Shown: positions 1 to 7,921 of the stretch, in pieces | Layout: the number at the start of each line of letters is the position of its first letter | How positions within the stretch are numbered: position 1 is the stretch's first letter | Source of the DNA: Microbacteriaceae bacterium | GTDB taxonomy: Bacteria; Actinomycetota; Actinomycetes; Actinomycetales; Microbacteriaceae | Direction: 5' to 3' | Assembly (NCBI GenBank): GCA_031177985.1 | Contig: JAPSJW010000005.1 | Coordinates: 124,001-188,000, forward strand | Length of the DNA stretch: 64,000 nucleotides | Made by a program: the position numbers and the translations under genes | The notes under the pieces: generated by a model | The model's database searches: none | What the model was told of the DNA's origin: nothing | The model's input: only the letters and a program-made list of their open reading frames with translations

Positions 1-183
1 GGCAGAGGCGACGGCAGAGTCACGAGCCGAGGCCTGCTGGCCGAGGAAGATCGGGATGGCGATCGCGGCGAGGACGCCGATGATCAGCACGACCACGAGG
101 AGCTCGATGAGCGTGAAGCCGCTCTCCTTGTTCTCCTCGAGCTCGGCGCGCTTCTTGCCCAGAGCGTCGATGATGTTCTTCAT
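1..183 (-). CDS. Type IV prepilin (PilA-like), partial at the left edge
   Basis: This is the N-terminal 61 residues of a type IV pilin or pseudopilin; the rest lies outside the window. A leader of about 22 residues, rich in charged amino acids, ends in Gly and is followed by FTLIELLVV, the canonical class III prepilin signal, with Glu at position +5 of the mature protein. A long hydrophobic helix (VVVLIIGVLAAIAIPIFLG) follows. A prepilin peptidase would cleave between Gly and Phe, and the helix would anchor the subunit in the membrane before pilus assembly. The start ATG at 183-181 has a modest AGGAAC ribosome site just upstream. The gene lies downstream of pilB-pilT-pilC on the same strand, separated by a terminator, so it probably has its own or read-through expression. 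The identity as a pilin is secure; whether it is the major subunit is inference. Confidence 0.93.
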   Translation of the reverse strand, partial: MKNIIDALGKKRAELEENKESGFTLIELLVVVLIIGVLAAIAIPIFLGQQASARDSAVASA

Positions 184-300
184 TTCTGTTCCTGTCGTTG
201 AGTGATTCGGACAGGAGGTCCCCCAGTTGAAATGACCCCCACCAAGGATGATTCCGTCGGCGCGCCGTTCTCTGAAGCCCGCGAAATGGGGGTATGACGC

Positions 301-330
301 AAAAAATCACCCCCAGTCCGGGGGTGATTT
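301..330 (-). terminator. Rho-independent terminator after pilC
   Basis: The two arms, 304-314 and 320-330, form a perfect 11-bp stem (AAATCACCCCC with its complement) around a 5-nt loop. On the minus strand the stem is followed by a run of six T (301-306). It lies 15 nt downstream of the pilC stop codon and before the prepilin gene, so it separates the assembly genes from the pilin gene. Confidence 0.85.
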
Positions 331-344
331 TATGCTGGTCAGCG

Positions 345-1577
345 CTATTTGATCTGATCAAAGATGGTGAACACGGGCATGTACAACGCAACAATCATGC
401 TTCCGATCACGACACCGATGAAGGCGATCATGAGGGGCTCGATGAGAGCCGTCAGCTGCTCGGTCGTGGACTGCACCTCGTCCTCGTAGAAGTCGGAGAT
501 CTTCGACAGCATCTGCTCCATCGAGCCCGAGTCCTCGCCCACGGCGATCATCTGCGTGACCATCGAGGGGAAGACCGGCTCGTCGGCCAGCGGTCCCGAG
601 ACCGACTTGCCCTGCCGGACCGATTCCGACACCTTCTTGAGCGCGTTCTCGATCACCCAGTTGCCCGAGGTCTCCCCCACGATCGAGAGCGACTTGAGGA
701 TCGGAACGCCCGACTTGAGCATCGTCGAGAAGTTGCGGGTGAAGCGCGCGATCGCGATCTTGCGGAACAGCTGACCGAACACCGGCAGCTTCAGCAGGGC
801 CGGCTCGAAGACGCTGCGCACCTTCTCGGTGTTCCGGTTCTTCCGGAACCACACCCCGAACGCGATACCGGCGACCGCGAGCAGCGGCGCCAGCCACCAC
901 ATGACGCTCGAGAGGACCACGAGGAACTGCGTCGGGGCCGGCAGGGTGCCTCCGAGTCCGTCGAACATCTTCTGGAACACCGGGACGATGAAGATGAGCA
1001 TGCCGACGACGGCGAGGATCGCCATCACGAGCACCACGACGGGATAGGTCAGCGCCGACTTGATCGTTCCGCGGAGCTTGACCTCCTTCTCGTAGTTGCT
1101 CGCGACGGACTCGAGCGCCCCCTCCAGGAATCCGCCCGTCTCGCCGGCACGCACGAGATTGACCATGAGCGGCGGGAACACGAGCTCGTGCTCGCCCATC
1201 GCGTCCGAGAGCGATGCTCCGCTCTCGACCTCCCGGCGCACCTCGTCGAGGGTCTTCGCGAGCTTCTTGTTCTGGGTCTGATCCGCGAGCACGGTGAGCG
1301 CTCGCAGCAGCGACAGGCCCGACGAGATCATCGTCGCCATCTGCCTCGACATCACCGCGAGATCCTTGAGCCCGACGCCCTTCTCGAACATGTCGAGGGT
1401 CAGCTCCCGGTTGAGGCCGGTGCCCTTGCCGGACGGCGCGATCGCGAGGGGCGAGATGCCCATCGTCTTGAGGCGAGCGGCGACGCTCGACTCGCTCGAT
1501 GCATCCACCTCGCCCTTGACGAGCTTGCCCGCGCCGTCGCGTCCCTTGTAGCTGTAGGTGTGCAGCACCGTCGACAT
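345..1577 (-). CDS. pilC: Type II secretion / type IV pilus inner-membrane platform protein PilC (GspF family)
   Basis: This 410-residue protein is the polytopic platform that couples the PilB and PilT motors to pilin assembly and disassembly. It begins MSTVLHTYSYKGRDG, typical of GspF/PilC, and has two repeated GspF domains (about residues 70-190 and 270-400). Hydrophobic segments lie near TYPVVVLVMAILAVVG, then around FLVVLSSVMWWLAPLLAV, and near the C-terminus around IAFIGVVIGSMIVALYMPVF. The ATG at 1577-1575 overlaps the TGA of pilT by one base (ATGA) and has a strong GGGAGGAC Shine-Dalgarno 5 nt upstream, so the longer open frame upstream is not used. The length matches the family (about 400 residues). 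It is translationally coupled to pilT and followed by a clear terminator. Confidence 0.95.
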   Translation of the reverse strand: MSTVLHTYSYKGRDGAGKLVKGEVDASSESSVAARLKTMGISPLAIAPSGKGTGLNRELTLDMFEKGVGLKDLAVMSRQMATMISSGLSLLRALTVLADQTQNKKLAKTLDEVRREVESGASLSDAMGEHELVFPPLMVNLVRAGETGGFLEGALESVASNYEKEVKLRGTIKSALTYPVVVLVMAILAVVGMLIFIVPVFQKMFDGLGGTLPAPTQFLVVLSSVMWWLAPLLAVAGIAFGVWFRKNRNTEKVRSVFEPALLKLPVFGQLFRKIAIARFTRNFSTMLKSGVPILKSLSIVGETSGNWVIENALKKVSESVRQGKSVSGPLADEPVFPSMVTQMIAVGEDSGSMEQMLSKISDFYEDEVQSTTEQLTALIEPLMIAFIGVVIGSMIVALYMPVFTIFDQIK

Positions 1578-3388
1578 CAGTGTCCTCCCGTGGAGTAGGT
1601 GTCGCCGTAGTCGACGCCGGCCGCGGCGCCGTAGCCCGCCGCGCTCATCGGCGACTGGCGGTGGACGAGCTTTTCGAAGTCCTCGCGGTTGTGCACCTTC
1701 TCGAGCGCAGCCTCGTGGGTGATGGTGCCGGCGTTGACGAGTTCGGCGAGGTTCTGGTCCATCGTGTGCATGCCGAGCTCGCGCCCAGCCTGCATCGCGG
1801 ACGGCACCTGGTACGTCTTGCCCTCGCGGATGAGGTTGGCGACGGCCGGGGTGGTGACCATGACCTCGGTGGCCACGACACGCCCCTTGCCGCTGGCACG
1901 CTTCACGAGCGTCTGGCACACGACGCCCTGCAGGGTGGCGGCGAGCTGCGCCCGCACCTGCCCCTGCTGGTGCGGCGGGAAGACGTCGATGATGCGGTCG
2001 ATGGTCTGGGCCGACGACTGCGTGTGCAGGGTCGCGTAGACGAGGTGGCCGGTCTCGGCGGCGGTCAGGGCCACCGAGATCGTCTCAAGGTCGCGCATCT
2101 CGCCGACGAGGATGATGTCGGGGTCCTGGCGCAGCACGTGCTTGAGCGCGGCGGCGAACGAGTGGGTGTCGCCGCCCACCTCGCGCTGGTTGACGAGCGA
2201 CTTCTTGTTGGTGTGCATGAACTCGATCGGGTCCTCGACCGTCATGATGTGGTCGGCGCGGGTCTCGTTCGCCTTGTCGATGAGGGCGGCGAGGGTCGTC
2301 GACTTGCCCGACCCGGTCGGGCCGGTGACGAGCACGAGCCCGCGCGGCAGCTTGGAGAAGCGCTCGACCGAGGCGGGCACGCCGAGCTGGGTGAGCGTCT
2401 TGATCTCGGTGGGGATGAGACGGAACGCGGCACCCATCGACTCCCGCTGCTGGTAGATGTTCACGCGGAAGCGCGAGTCCTCCGAGAGCGTGTAGGCGAA
2501 GTCGAGCTCGAGCTCGGTGTCGAACTTCTCCTGCTGGGCCTCGCTCAGAATGGAGCGCAGGATCGCCCGCACCTCATCCGCCGTCCAGACCGGGGCGCCG
2601 TCGATCGGCTTGAGCCCGCCGTCGACGCGGATCATCGGAGCGGCGTTCGCGCTGACGTGCAGGTCCGACCCGCGCAGCTCCACGACCTGGGCGAGGGCGG
2701 CCCGCAGCGGCTCGGGCGTTCCGTCGGCCACGAAGGCGGTGGGGTCGATCGGCTCGGGCTCCGTCGAGACGGCGGAGCCGCCGCGGCGGCTCGCCCCCAG
2801 CACGACGGGGTCGGCGGTCGGAGCAGGGAAGCCCGCCGCGGGCGCCTGAGGCGCGACGGTCGGGGAAGGGACGGGAGCGACGGTCGTCACAGGCGCGCCC
2901 GGCGAGGCGAGCGGCTCTTCGCCCGCCGCGGGCTCGCGCTCGGCTCGGGCACGAGCTCGACGGGAGAGCAGCTGTTCGTCGCTTGCAACGGATGCGGCGG
3001 GCCCGGCGACCGGGCCGAGGCTGGGCACGGATGCGGCGGGGGCGACGAGCGGCGGAGCCGCCACGGTCGCCTCGGGCACCGGCAGCGACAGGTCGTAGAC
3101 CGGCACCGAGAGAGGCGTCGACACCGGGTCGGTGTAGGTCTGCTCGTAGTCGTGCAGGAGCGCCTCGAACACGGCATCCGTCGACGGCACCGGGCGCGAC
3201 GGGGGCGCCAGGGCGGGCACCTGCGGCGCGGGAAGCGCCGCCGGAGCGGGCGCCGCCGGAGCGGGCGTGAAGCCGGGCGGCGGGGGCGCGGTCGGCGGCG
3301 CGCTCGGCGGGGGCAGCGTTCCGAGCGGCGGTGCCGCCGGCTCCCCGATCACCGGTATCTCATAGACCGGCTTGCTGCTGCTCTCCAT
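1577..3388 (-). CDS. pilT: Twitching motility / pilus retraction ATPase PilT with long Pro-rich N-terminal extension
   Basis: This hexameric secretion ATPase would power pilus retraction. The C-terminal 360 residues are a standard PilT: PAS-like N-domain, Walker A GPTGSGKST near residue 354, Walker B ILVGEMRDLET, and His-box residues (GHLVYATLHT). Ahead of this lies an unusual region of about 235 residues rich in Pro, Ala and Val (for example PPPSAPPTAPPPP), probably disordered. I chose the ATG at 3388-3386 because GAGGGGGATCC precedes it at good spacing. An alternative ATG at 3415, directly after the pilB stop, would add nine residues but has only a weak ribosome site. It sits between pilB and pilC in one operon. 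A typical PilT is about 350-370 residues, so the extension is the odd feature. Confidence 0.93.
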   Translation of the reverse strand: MESSSKPVYEIPVIGEPAAPPLGTLPPPSAPPTAPPPPGFTPAPAAPAPAALPAPQVPALAPPSRPVPSTDAVFEALLHDYEQTYTDPVSTPLSVPVYDLSLPVPEATVAAPPLVAPAASVPSLGPVAGPAASVASDEQLLSRRARARAEREPAAGEEPLASPGAPVTTVAPVPSPTVAPQAPAAGFPAPTADPVVLGASRRGGSAVSTEPEPIDPTAFVADGTPEPLRAALAQVVELRGSDLHVSANAAPMIRVDGGLKPIDGAPVWTADEVRAILRSILSEAQQEKFDTELELDFAYTLSEDSRFRVNIYQQRESMGAAFRLIPTEIKTLTQLGVPASVERFSKLPRGLVLVTGPTGSGKSTTLAALIDKANETRADHIMTVEDPIEFMHTNKKSLVNQREVGGDTHSFAAALKHVLRQDPDIILVGEMRDLETISVALTAAETGHLVYATLHTQSSAQTIDRIIDVFPPHQQGQVRAQLAATLQGVVCQTLVKRASGKGRVVATEVMVTTPAVANLIREGKTYQVPSAMQAGRELGMHTMDQNLAELVNAGTITHEAALEKVHNREDFEKLVHRQSPMSAAGYGAAAGVDYGDTYSTGGH

Positions 3389-3415
3389 CGGATCCCCCTC
3401 ATCCGTACCGGACAT

Positions 3416-5089
3416 CTACGCGACCACCCGCAGGATCTCCTCGACGCTGGTGAGGCCGAGCCTGGCCTTCGCCCATCCGTCCTGCCGCAGCGTGAGCATC
3501 CCCTGGGACACCGCCGTCTGGGTGATCTCGACGCTCGACGCCCGGGCGACTGCGAGGCGCTCGATGTCCTCCGTGACGAGCATCACCTCGTGCACTGCCA
3601 GACGCCCGCGGTAGCCGGTGTTCGAGCACGAGGTGCAGCCGTTCGGGCGGAACAGCTGCGGCGCCCCGTCCTCGGGCGCAAACTCGAAGCGCAGCGCCGC
3701 GAGCTCCCGCGGGTCGTGCTCGTACGGCAGCTTGCACCGCTCGCAGAGGCGGCGGGCCAGACGCTGCGCGACCACGCAGTCGAGGGCGGAGCCGACCAGG
3801 AACGGCTCGATGTCCATCTCGATCAGGCGGGTGACGGCGCTCGGCGCGTCGTTGGTGTGCAGGGTCGAGAGCACGAGGTGACCGGTGAGCGACGCCTCGA
3901 TCGCGATCTGGGCGGTCTCGTGGTCGCGGATCTCGCCGAGCAGCACGACGTCGGGATCGGAGCGCAGGATGCTGCGCAGCGCGCTCGCGAAGGTGAGGCC
4001 CGCCTTCGGGTTCACCTGAACCTGATTGATGCCTGCCATGCGGTACTCGACCGGATCCTCGACGGTGATGACGTTGATCTCGGGCTTCGCCACGGCATTG
4101 AGCGTCGTGTAGAGGGTGGTCGACTTACCGGATCCCGTCGGCCCGGTGACGAGGATCATGCCGTAGGGCTTCGAGTACGACGAGCGGTAGGCCTCGAAGT
4201 TGCGCTCGAGCAGGCCCAGGTCGCTGAGCGCCATCGAGGTGTTGGTGTTGTCGAGGATGCGCATGACGACCTTCTCGCCCCACACCGTGGGCAGGGTCGC
4301 GACGCGGAGGTCGATCTTGCGTCCGCCGTGACTGACCGACATGCGGCCGTCCTGCGGGCGTCTGCGCTCGGCGATGTCGATGTCGCTCATGATCTTGAGC
4401 CGCGAGATGACGCCGTTCTGGATCGCCTTCGGCGCGCGCTGCATCTCGTGCAGCACACCGTCGATGCGGTACCGCACCCGCAGCTCGCGCTCCCCCGGCT
4501 CGATGTGGATGTCGGAGGCGTGATCCTGGATGCCTTGGCTGATGAGCAGGTTGACGAAGCGCACGATCGGCGCGTCGTCCTCGAACGCCTCCTGCACCCC
4601 GAGGGTCGCGACCTCCTGCGAGGTGCTCTCCTCCTCGAGCGCGCTCGTCAGGTCGCTGAGCTCGCCATCCGCGCGGTGAAAGCGGTCGATCGCGGCCTGC
4701 AGGTCCGAGAGCTCGGCCACGACCGGCTTCACCTTGAGCCGGGATGCGGCGCGCACGTCGTCGAGGGCGAAGACATCGCCGGGATTCACCATGGCGACGG
4801 TCAGCGCGTCGCCCGCGAGCCCGATCGGGAGCACGCTGTGGCGCCGGCACATCGCGGCCGGCACGAGGGCCACCGCGGCGCGGTCCACCGGGTACTCGAG
4901 CAGCTCGACATACGGCAGGCCTGCCTGGGCGGCACGCGCCGCGGCGAGCTGCTGGGGGGTGACGACGCCCTGCTCGAGGAGGTTGCGCGCCCAGGCCTCG
5001 TCCTCCACGCCGGACAGCGTGTCGAGTTGCTCGATCGGCACGACCCCACGAAGGATCAGGATCTCGGTCAACGTCGCCACGCTCGTCAC
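3416..5089 (-). CDS. pilB: Type IV pilus assembly ATPase PilB (GspE/T2SSE family)
   Basis: This 557-residue cytoplasmic motor ATPase drives pilus extension. An N-terminal MshEN-type domain (about 1-150) is followed by the T2SSE ATPase domain with Walker A GPTGSGKSTT near residue 316, an Asp box and Walker B (VVLLGEIRDHET) and a His box (GHLVLSTLHTND). A zinc-binding tetracysteine motif, CERC near residue 449 and CTSC near 482, is typical of PilB/GspE and absent from PilT, which separates the two ATPases here. The first possible start is GTG at 5089, but a GGGGGG tract abuts it. GTG at 5080 (VATLTE) has that tract at normal spacing and may be the true start. It is the first gene of the pilus operon and diverges from the gene at 5294 across about 200 bp. 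Confidence 0.94.
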   Translation of the reverse strand: MTSVATLTEILILRGVVPIEQLDTLSGVEDEAWARNLLEQGVVTPQQLAAARAAQAGLPYVELLEYPVDRAAVALVPAAMCRRHSVLPIGLAGDALTVAMVNPGDVFALDDVRAASRLKVKPVVAELSDLQAAIDRFHRADGELSDLTSALEEESTSQEVATLGVQEAFEDDAPIVRFVNLLISQGIQDHASDIHIEPGERELRVRYRIDGVLHEMQRAPKAIQNGVISRLKIMSDIDIAERRRPQDGRMSVSHGGRKIDLRVATLPTVWGEKVVMRILDNTNTSMALSDLGLLERNFEAYRSSYSKPYGMILVTGPTGSGKSTTLYTTLNAVAKPEINVITVEDPVEYRMAGINQVQVNPKAGLTFASALRSILRSDPDVVLLGEIRDHETAQIAIEASLTGHLVLSTLHTNDAPSAVTRLIEMDIEPFLVGSALDCVVAQRLARRLCERCKLPYEHDPRELAALRFEFAPEDGAPQLFRPNGCTSCSNTGYRGRLAVHEVMLVTEDIERLAVARASSVEITQTAVSQGMLTLRQDGWAKARLGLTSVEEILRVVA

Positions 5090-5293
5090 CCCCCAGTGAT
5101 CGCAGCCCAGTGCAGCGCCTTTCCCAGGGCGCTCGCCGCGGTTCCCAGGCCGCGGCAGGGTCCTACCGTACGTCGCCTTCGCGCCGGCGCCACAGTCCCG
5201 AGTTGTGGGGGCCCCTGTTATGGGGGCGGTCGGCCCGGTGGAGCCGCCCGTCTACAGTTCCAGGGTGCCCCTTCGCAACGAGCCGAGCGCGCG

Positions 5294-6184
5294 ATGAACC
5301 AAGGAAGCGTCGCTGTGGAGGTTCACGGCACGACCATCGTGGCTTCCGCCGCGCATCCGCTCGTCCTGCACGCGGTTCCTCTGCTCGAGGGGTTGCGGTC
5401 CGCCGCTCCCGAAGACATCCGCTCCGGCTTCACCTTCCGGGTCGGCTGGTCGCTCTACGAGCTGATGGTCGACGAGTACGGGATCACCCGGCTGGCGGTG
5501 CCCGACTACCGACGGGGCGTCGACATCCGTCGCCGGGTCACCGACCTGACGACAGCATTGTCGGTGCAGGCGGATCAGGACGCGACACTGGCGGCTCTCG
5601 GCGTCGAGGACGGCGTGCCGGCCGAGCACCACCAGAAGGTCGTGCTCGACCGGCGGGCGCTGGAGGCGGATCACCTCTACCTGCTTCGCCAGCGCATCAC
5701 GGAGAGCGACAGCGGTTGGCACCTCGGTGTCGTCAGCGACGAGCAGGACGAAGCGGACCAGCAGCTGGAAGGGCTGTACGTGCACGAGCTGCTGCATCTG
5801 TTTCCCTTCGTGATGCCTCTCCTGTCCCTTCCCGTCGGCTACGTCGCCGAGTTCATCGGAGGGCGTCTGACGAGCGTCTCCGACCACGACGAGACGGTTC
5901 ATGAAGGGCCGCTAGCGCCCGCCGCGGCGGCGGCGGCGAGCATCACCCCGCCCGAGCATCTCCGTGCGCGCGAAGACGTCGAACGATTCCTGCAGACGGA
6001 TGCGGGCCGTCGCTTCGATCCGGAGAGCTTCGTGCCGAATCACAAGGGCAACTACACGCTCGTGGCGCGCGAGCCCTTCTCCGAGGGGCGGGAGTTCCGT
6101 GCGGGCGACACCGTGCTGGTCGTCGCCGGGTCGCACGAGCTGCATCTGGTCCGGCGGTCGGCTCCTTCGACGCGGAGAGACTGA
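5294..6184 (+). CDS. Imm33/DUF2185-like domain protein, candidate immunity protein
   Basis: This 296-residue cytoplasmic protein has no signal peptide. Its central part (about residues 133-195) has DSGWHLG followed by an acidic stretch and then PFVMPLLSLPVGYVAEF. That resembles the Imm33 (DUF2185) immunity family, in which a DSGW motif precedes a proline-rich segment ending in a short aromatic-acidic motif. An Ala run and a C-terminal region (about 220-296) follow that I do not recognise. It lies on the opposite strand, converging tail to tail (22-bp gap) with the putative immunity genes of the toxin locus. That placement supports, but does not prove, a role in toxin protection. It could instead be a general DUF2185 protein. 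No obvious promoter is visible in the upstream 200 bp beyond a possible TACAGT at 5253. Confidence 0.6.
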   Translation: MNQGSVAVEVHGTTIVASAAHPLVLHAVPLLEGLRSAAPEDIRSGFTFRVGWSLYELMVDEYGITRLAVPDYRRGVDIRRRVTDLTTALSVQADQDATLAALGVEDGVPAEHHQKVVLDRRALEADHLYLLRQRITESDSGWHLGVVSDEQDEADQQLEGLYVHELLHLFPFVMPLLSLPVGYVAEFIGGRLTSVSDHDETVHEGPLAPAAAAAASITPPEHLRAREDVERFLQTDAGRRFDPESFVPNHKGNYTLVAREPFSEGREFRAGDTVLVVAGSHELHLVRRSAPSTRRD

Positions 6185-6206
6185 TTCCGACGGCAGCGAC
6201 CGTGCG

Positions 6207-6611
6207 TCAGCTCGCGGCGCTCGCGCCGACGATCTCCGCGCGCGACGGCACGGCGATGCCCGCAGCACGATGCGCCGCGAAGAATCCCTCGAACTCCTCG
6301 TCGGTGAGCTTGTGCGCGTTCTCGATGTAGCGCGCGCCGATCACCGTCGTCGAGCGGGCGTTGAGGGCCACGCCGGTGCCGAGCTTCTCCCTGAGCTCCG
6401 CCGACCTGGGCCGCATTCCGTCCCTGACCTGCTTGTCGATGTGCGAGTCGACCGCCGCGGGCAGAACGAGACGCTCCCGCGCGTCCTTCCCCGGCCCGCG
6501 GGCATGGTGCAATGTCGCACCGCGCACGACGTCTGCTATCTGCTCCGCCGGCAGGCCCAGCATGCCGGCGATGAAGGCGCGCGTCTCCGGACGCAGCTGA
6601 ATGCCGACCAT
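6207..6611 (-). CDS. Small unknown protein in immunity position (134 aa)
   Basis: I do not recognise this family. The 134-residue product starts MVGIQLRPETRAF and ends in SAAS; it has no signal peptide or membrane segment and is a charged soluble protein with a likely helical C-terminal half (KLTDEEFEGFFAAHRAAG). The ATG at 6611-6609 follows the TAG of the upstream Tdi1-like gene by two bases, so the two are cotranscribed and probably coupled. As the last gene behind a three-domain toxin it may be an immunity protein for the papain-fold or ADP-ribosyltransferase domain, but that rests only on position. The reading frame is well supported by spacing and GC-rich third positions. Confidence 0.65.
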   Translation of the reverse strand: MVGIQLRPETRAFIAGMLGLPAEQIADVVRGATLHHARGPGKDARERLVLPAAVDSHIDKQVRDGMRPRSAELREKLGTGVALNARSTTVIGARYIENAHKLTDEEFEGFFAAHRAAGIAVPSRAEIVGASAAS

Positions 6612-6613
6612 CC

Positions 6614-7504
6614 CTAGTCGCCCCGCGCCCCGAACTTCTCGAGCGGGGTGCGCTTGCCGGTCCGGAACTCCTGCACGGCCCGGTCGAACGGGACGGAGGA
6701 CGCCTGGTAGAGGGCCGAGCGATCGGGCCCCACGAGGATCGTTCCGCCGCCACGGACGGCGCGCATCACGGCGACGCCGTCGTCCACCGGGATCACGTTG
6801 AGGCGCTCGGTGAGCTGCTGACCTGCGGCATCCGCGATGCGTCGGAAAAGGCCCTCCCCGAACTGCGCGAGTTCCTGCTGGGCGGCGGACAGGCTGCTGG
6901 GATCCACGGGCACGCCCGGCGGAATCGGCGCGCCGCCGGCATCCGGCAGTCGGAGGAAGCCACGAAGCTGAGGCAGCCCGGCGAGCTGGGCGATCACCGC
7001 GATGTGCTCGTACAGGCCTGAGGCCTGCAGGTTGTCTGCCGACGGCGGACCGCCGAGCGCGAGCAGCGGCACGAAGCCGTAGCACTGCTCGAAGTCGGGC
7101 ACACCGTCGCGGGCGACCTTCTCGGGATAGGGCTGCCACTCCCACGACACCTCGCGCGCCGCCGGGTCGGAGACGAGGTCGGCGAGGCGCTGGAACGGCA
7201 GGTCGCGAGCGACGTCGATCACTCCCCAGCGGAACTTGAGAACGAGCACGAGGTCCTTCGACCATGCCACGACGTCGCCCAGCGCCGTCGTGAAGAGCAC
7301 CACTGCGCCCTCGGGCAACCCGATGCCCGCGAGCATCTGCTCGGCTCGCGCCGGATCGACGAACCGGAAGTAGCCATCGCCGACGAAGCCGGCGCCGTGC
7401 TCGCGCCAGGCGTCGACGACCTCCTGGGGCACGGACGCCGCGTAGCGCTCGATGGTGGCCTGATCGATGGGTGCGACCGTGGTGAACTGCGCGAAGGCGG
7501 TCAT
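6614..7504 (-). CDS. GAD-like plus DUF1851 protein, Tdi1-type immunity protein
   Basis: This 296-residue soluble protein has the two-part architecture of the T6SS immunity protein Tdi1: an N-terminal GAD-like domain (about 10-110; VPQEVVDAWREHGAGF, then GDGYFRFVDP) and a C-terminal DUF1851 domain (about 195-290; YGFVPLLALGG and the region leading to GTILVGPD). In Agrobacterium, Tdi1 neutralises the Toxin_43/Ntox15 DNase Tde1. The toxin encoded just upstream here contains an Ntox15-like domain, so the pairing fits the known family logic, but in a type VII setting. The start ATG is at 7504. It lies 42 bp downstream of the 124-residue gene and is followed at once by the 134-residue gene, in one immunity operon. 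Domain assignment is from sequence pattern; neutralisation is inference. Confidence 0.8.
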   Translation of the reverse strand: MTAFAQFTTVAPIDQATIERYAASVPQEVVDAWREHGAGFVGDGYFRFVDPARAEQMLAGIGLPEGAVVLFTTALGDVVAWSKDLVLVLKFRWGVIDVARDLPFQRLADLVSDPAAREVSWEWQPYPEKVARDGVPDFEQCYGFVPLLALGGPPSADNLQASGLYEHIAVIAQLAGLPQLRGFLRLPDAGGAPIPPGVPVDPSSLSAAQQELAQFGEGLFRRIADAAGQQLTERLNVIPVDDGVAVMRAVRGGGTILVGPDRSALYQASSVPFDRAVQEFRTGKRTPLEKFGARGD

Positions 7505-7546
7505 GCGCCTATTCTCCTTCGGACCTGATGGGCTCGGCGAATCGGA

Positions 7547-7921
7547 TCACCGCGCAGCCAGCGAGCGCACGACGTCGACCGTCTCGGCGTGGGAGGTCTG
7601 CTCGAGCCGGAGGGCGCCGGTGACGTCGCCGTGCTCGTCAGCGAGCGCGAGGAAGGCCTGCGACGGCGCCAAGCCCGACTGCTTCGATTCCCTCAGCCGC
7701 CGATACCAGCCGAATGACGCCTGGGAGCCCGAGGTCCCGGCGTCCACGGCCGGCTCGAAGCCGATGGCCGCGTCGTCGTCCGCCACCCAGAGGTAGCCGA
7801 GCACCCTGCCGTCCTGGGTCTGGGCCGGGGCATAGCGGACGCCGCCCGTGGCATCCGTCGAGTAGTCGAGGCGATCGCCGACCAGCTTCCACTGCGGCTC
7901 CTCGCGGAGCGACTCACTCAT
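7547..7921 (-). CDS. Small unknown protein overlapping the toxin gene, candidate immunity (124 aa)
   Basis: I do not recognise this 124-residue acidic soluble protein. It starts MSESLREEPQWKLVG and has a mixed alpha/beta look (GRVLGYLWVADDDAAIGFEP, then a helical SQAFLALADEHG segment). The ATG at 7921-7919 lies inside the 3' end of the toxin gene (8-nt overlap), so it is translated right after the toxin, the usual position of the cognate immunity gene for the most C-terminal toxin domain. That domain is an ADP-ribosyltransferase, so an ART-specific immunity or antidote protein is the natural guess. No catalytic motif of an ADP-ribosylglycohydrolase or macrodomain is visible, which argues for a binding-type inhibitor if it acts at all. 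Confidence 0.7.
   Translation of the reverse strand: MSESLREEPQWKLVGDRLDYSTDATGGVRYAPAQTQDGRVLGYLWVADDDAAIGFEPAVDAGTSGSQASFGWYRRLRESKQSGLAPSQAFLALADEHGDVTGALRLEQTSHAETVDVVRSLAAR

Noticed and set aside
230-330. Possible anti-terminator pairing of AAATGACCCCC (230-240) with the pilC terminator arm
   Set aside because: On the minus strand that segment is transcribed after the terminator T-tract, too late to prevent termination, and has one mismatch.
1580-6184. Very long open frame on the + strand across the pilus operon
   Set aside because: It is antisense to pilC, pilT and pilB and gives an Arg/Gly/His-rich low-information protein. Only its last 297 codons (5294-6184) are a plausible gene. 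Similar long antisense frames over eccC, rpoC and rpoB are GC-rich artefacts.
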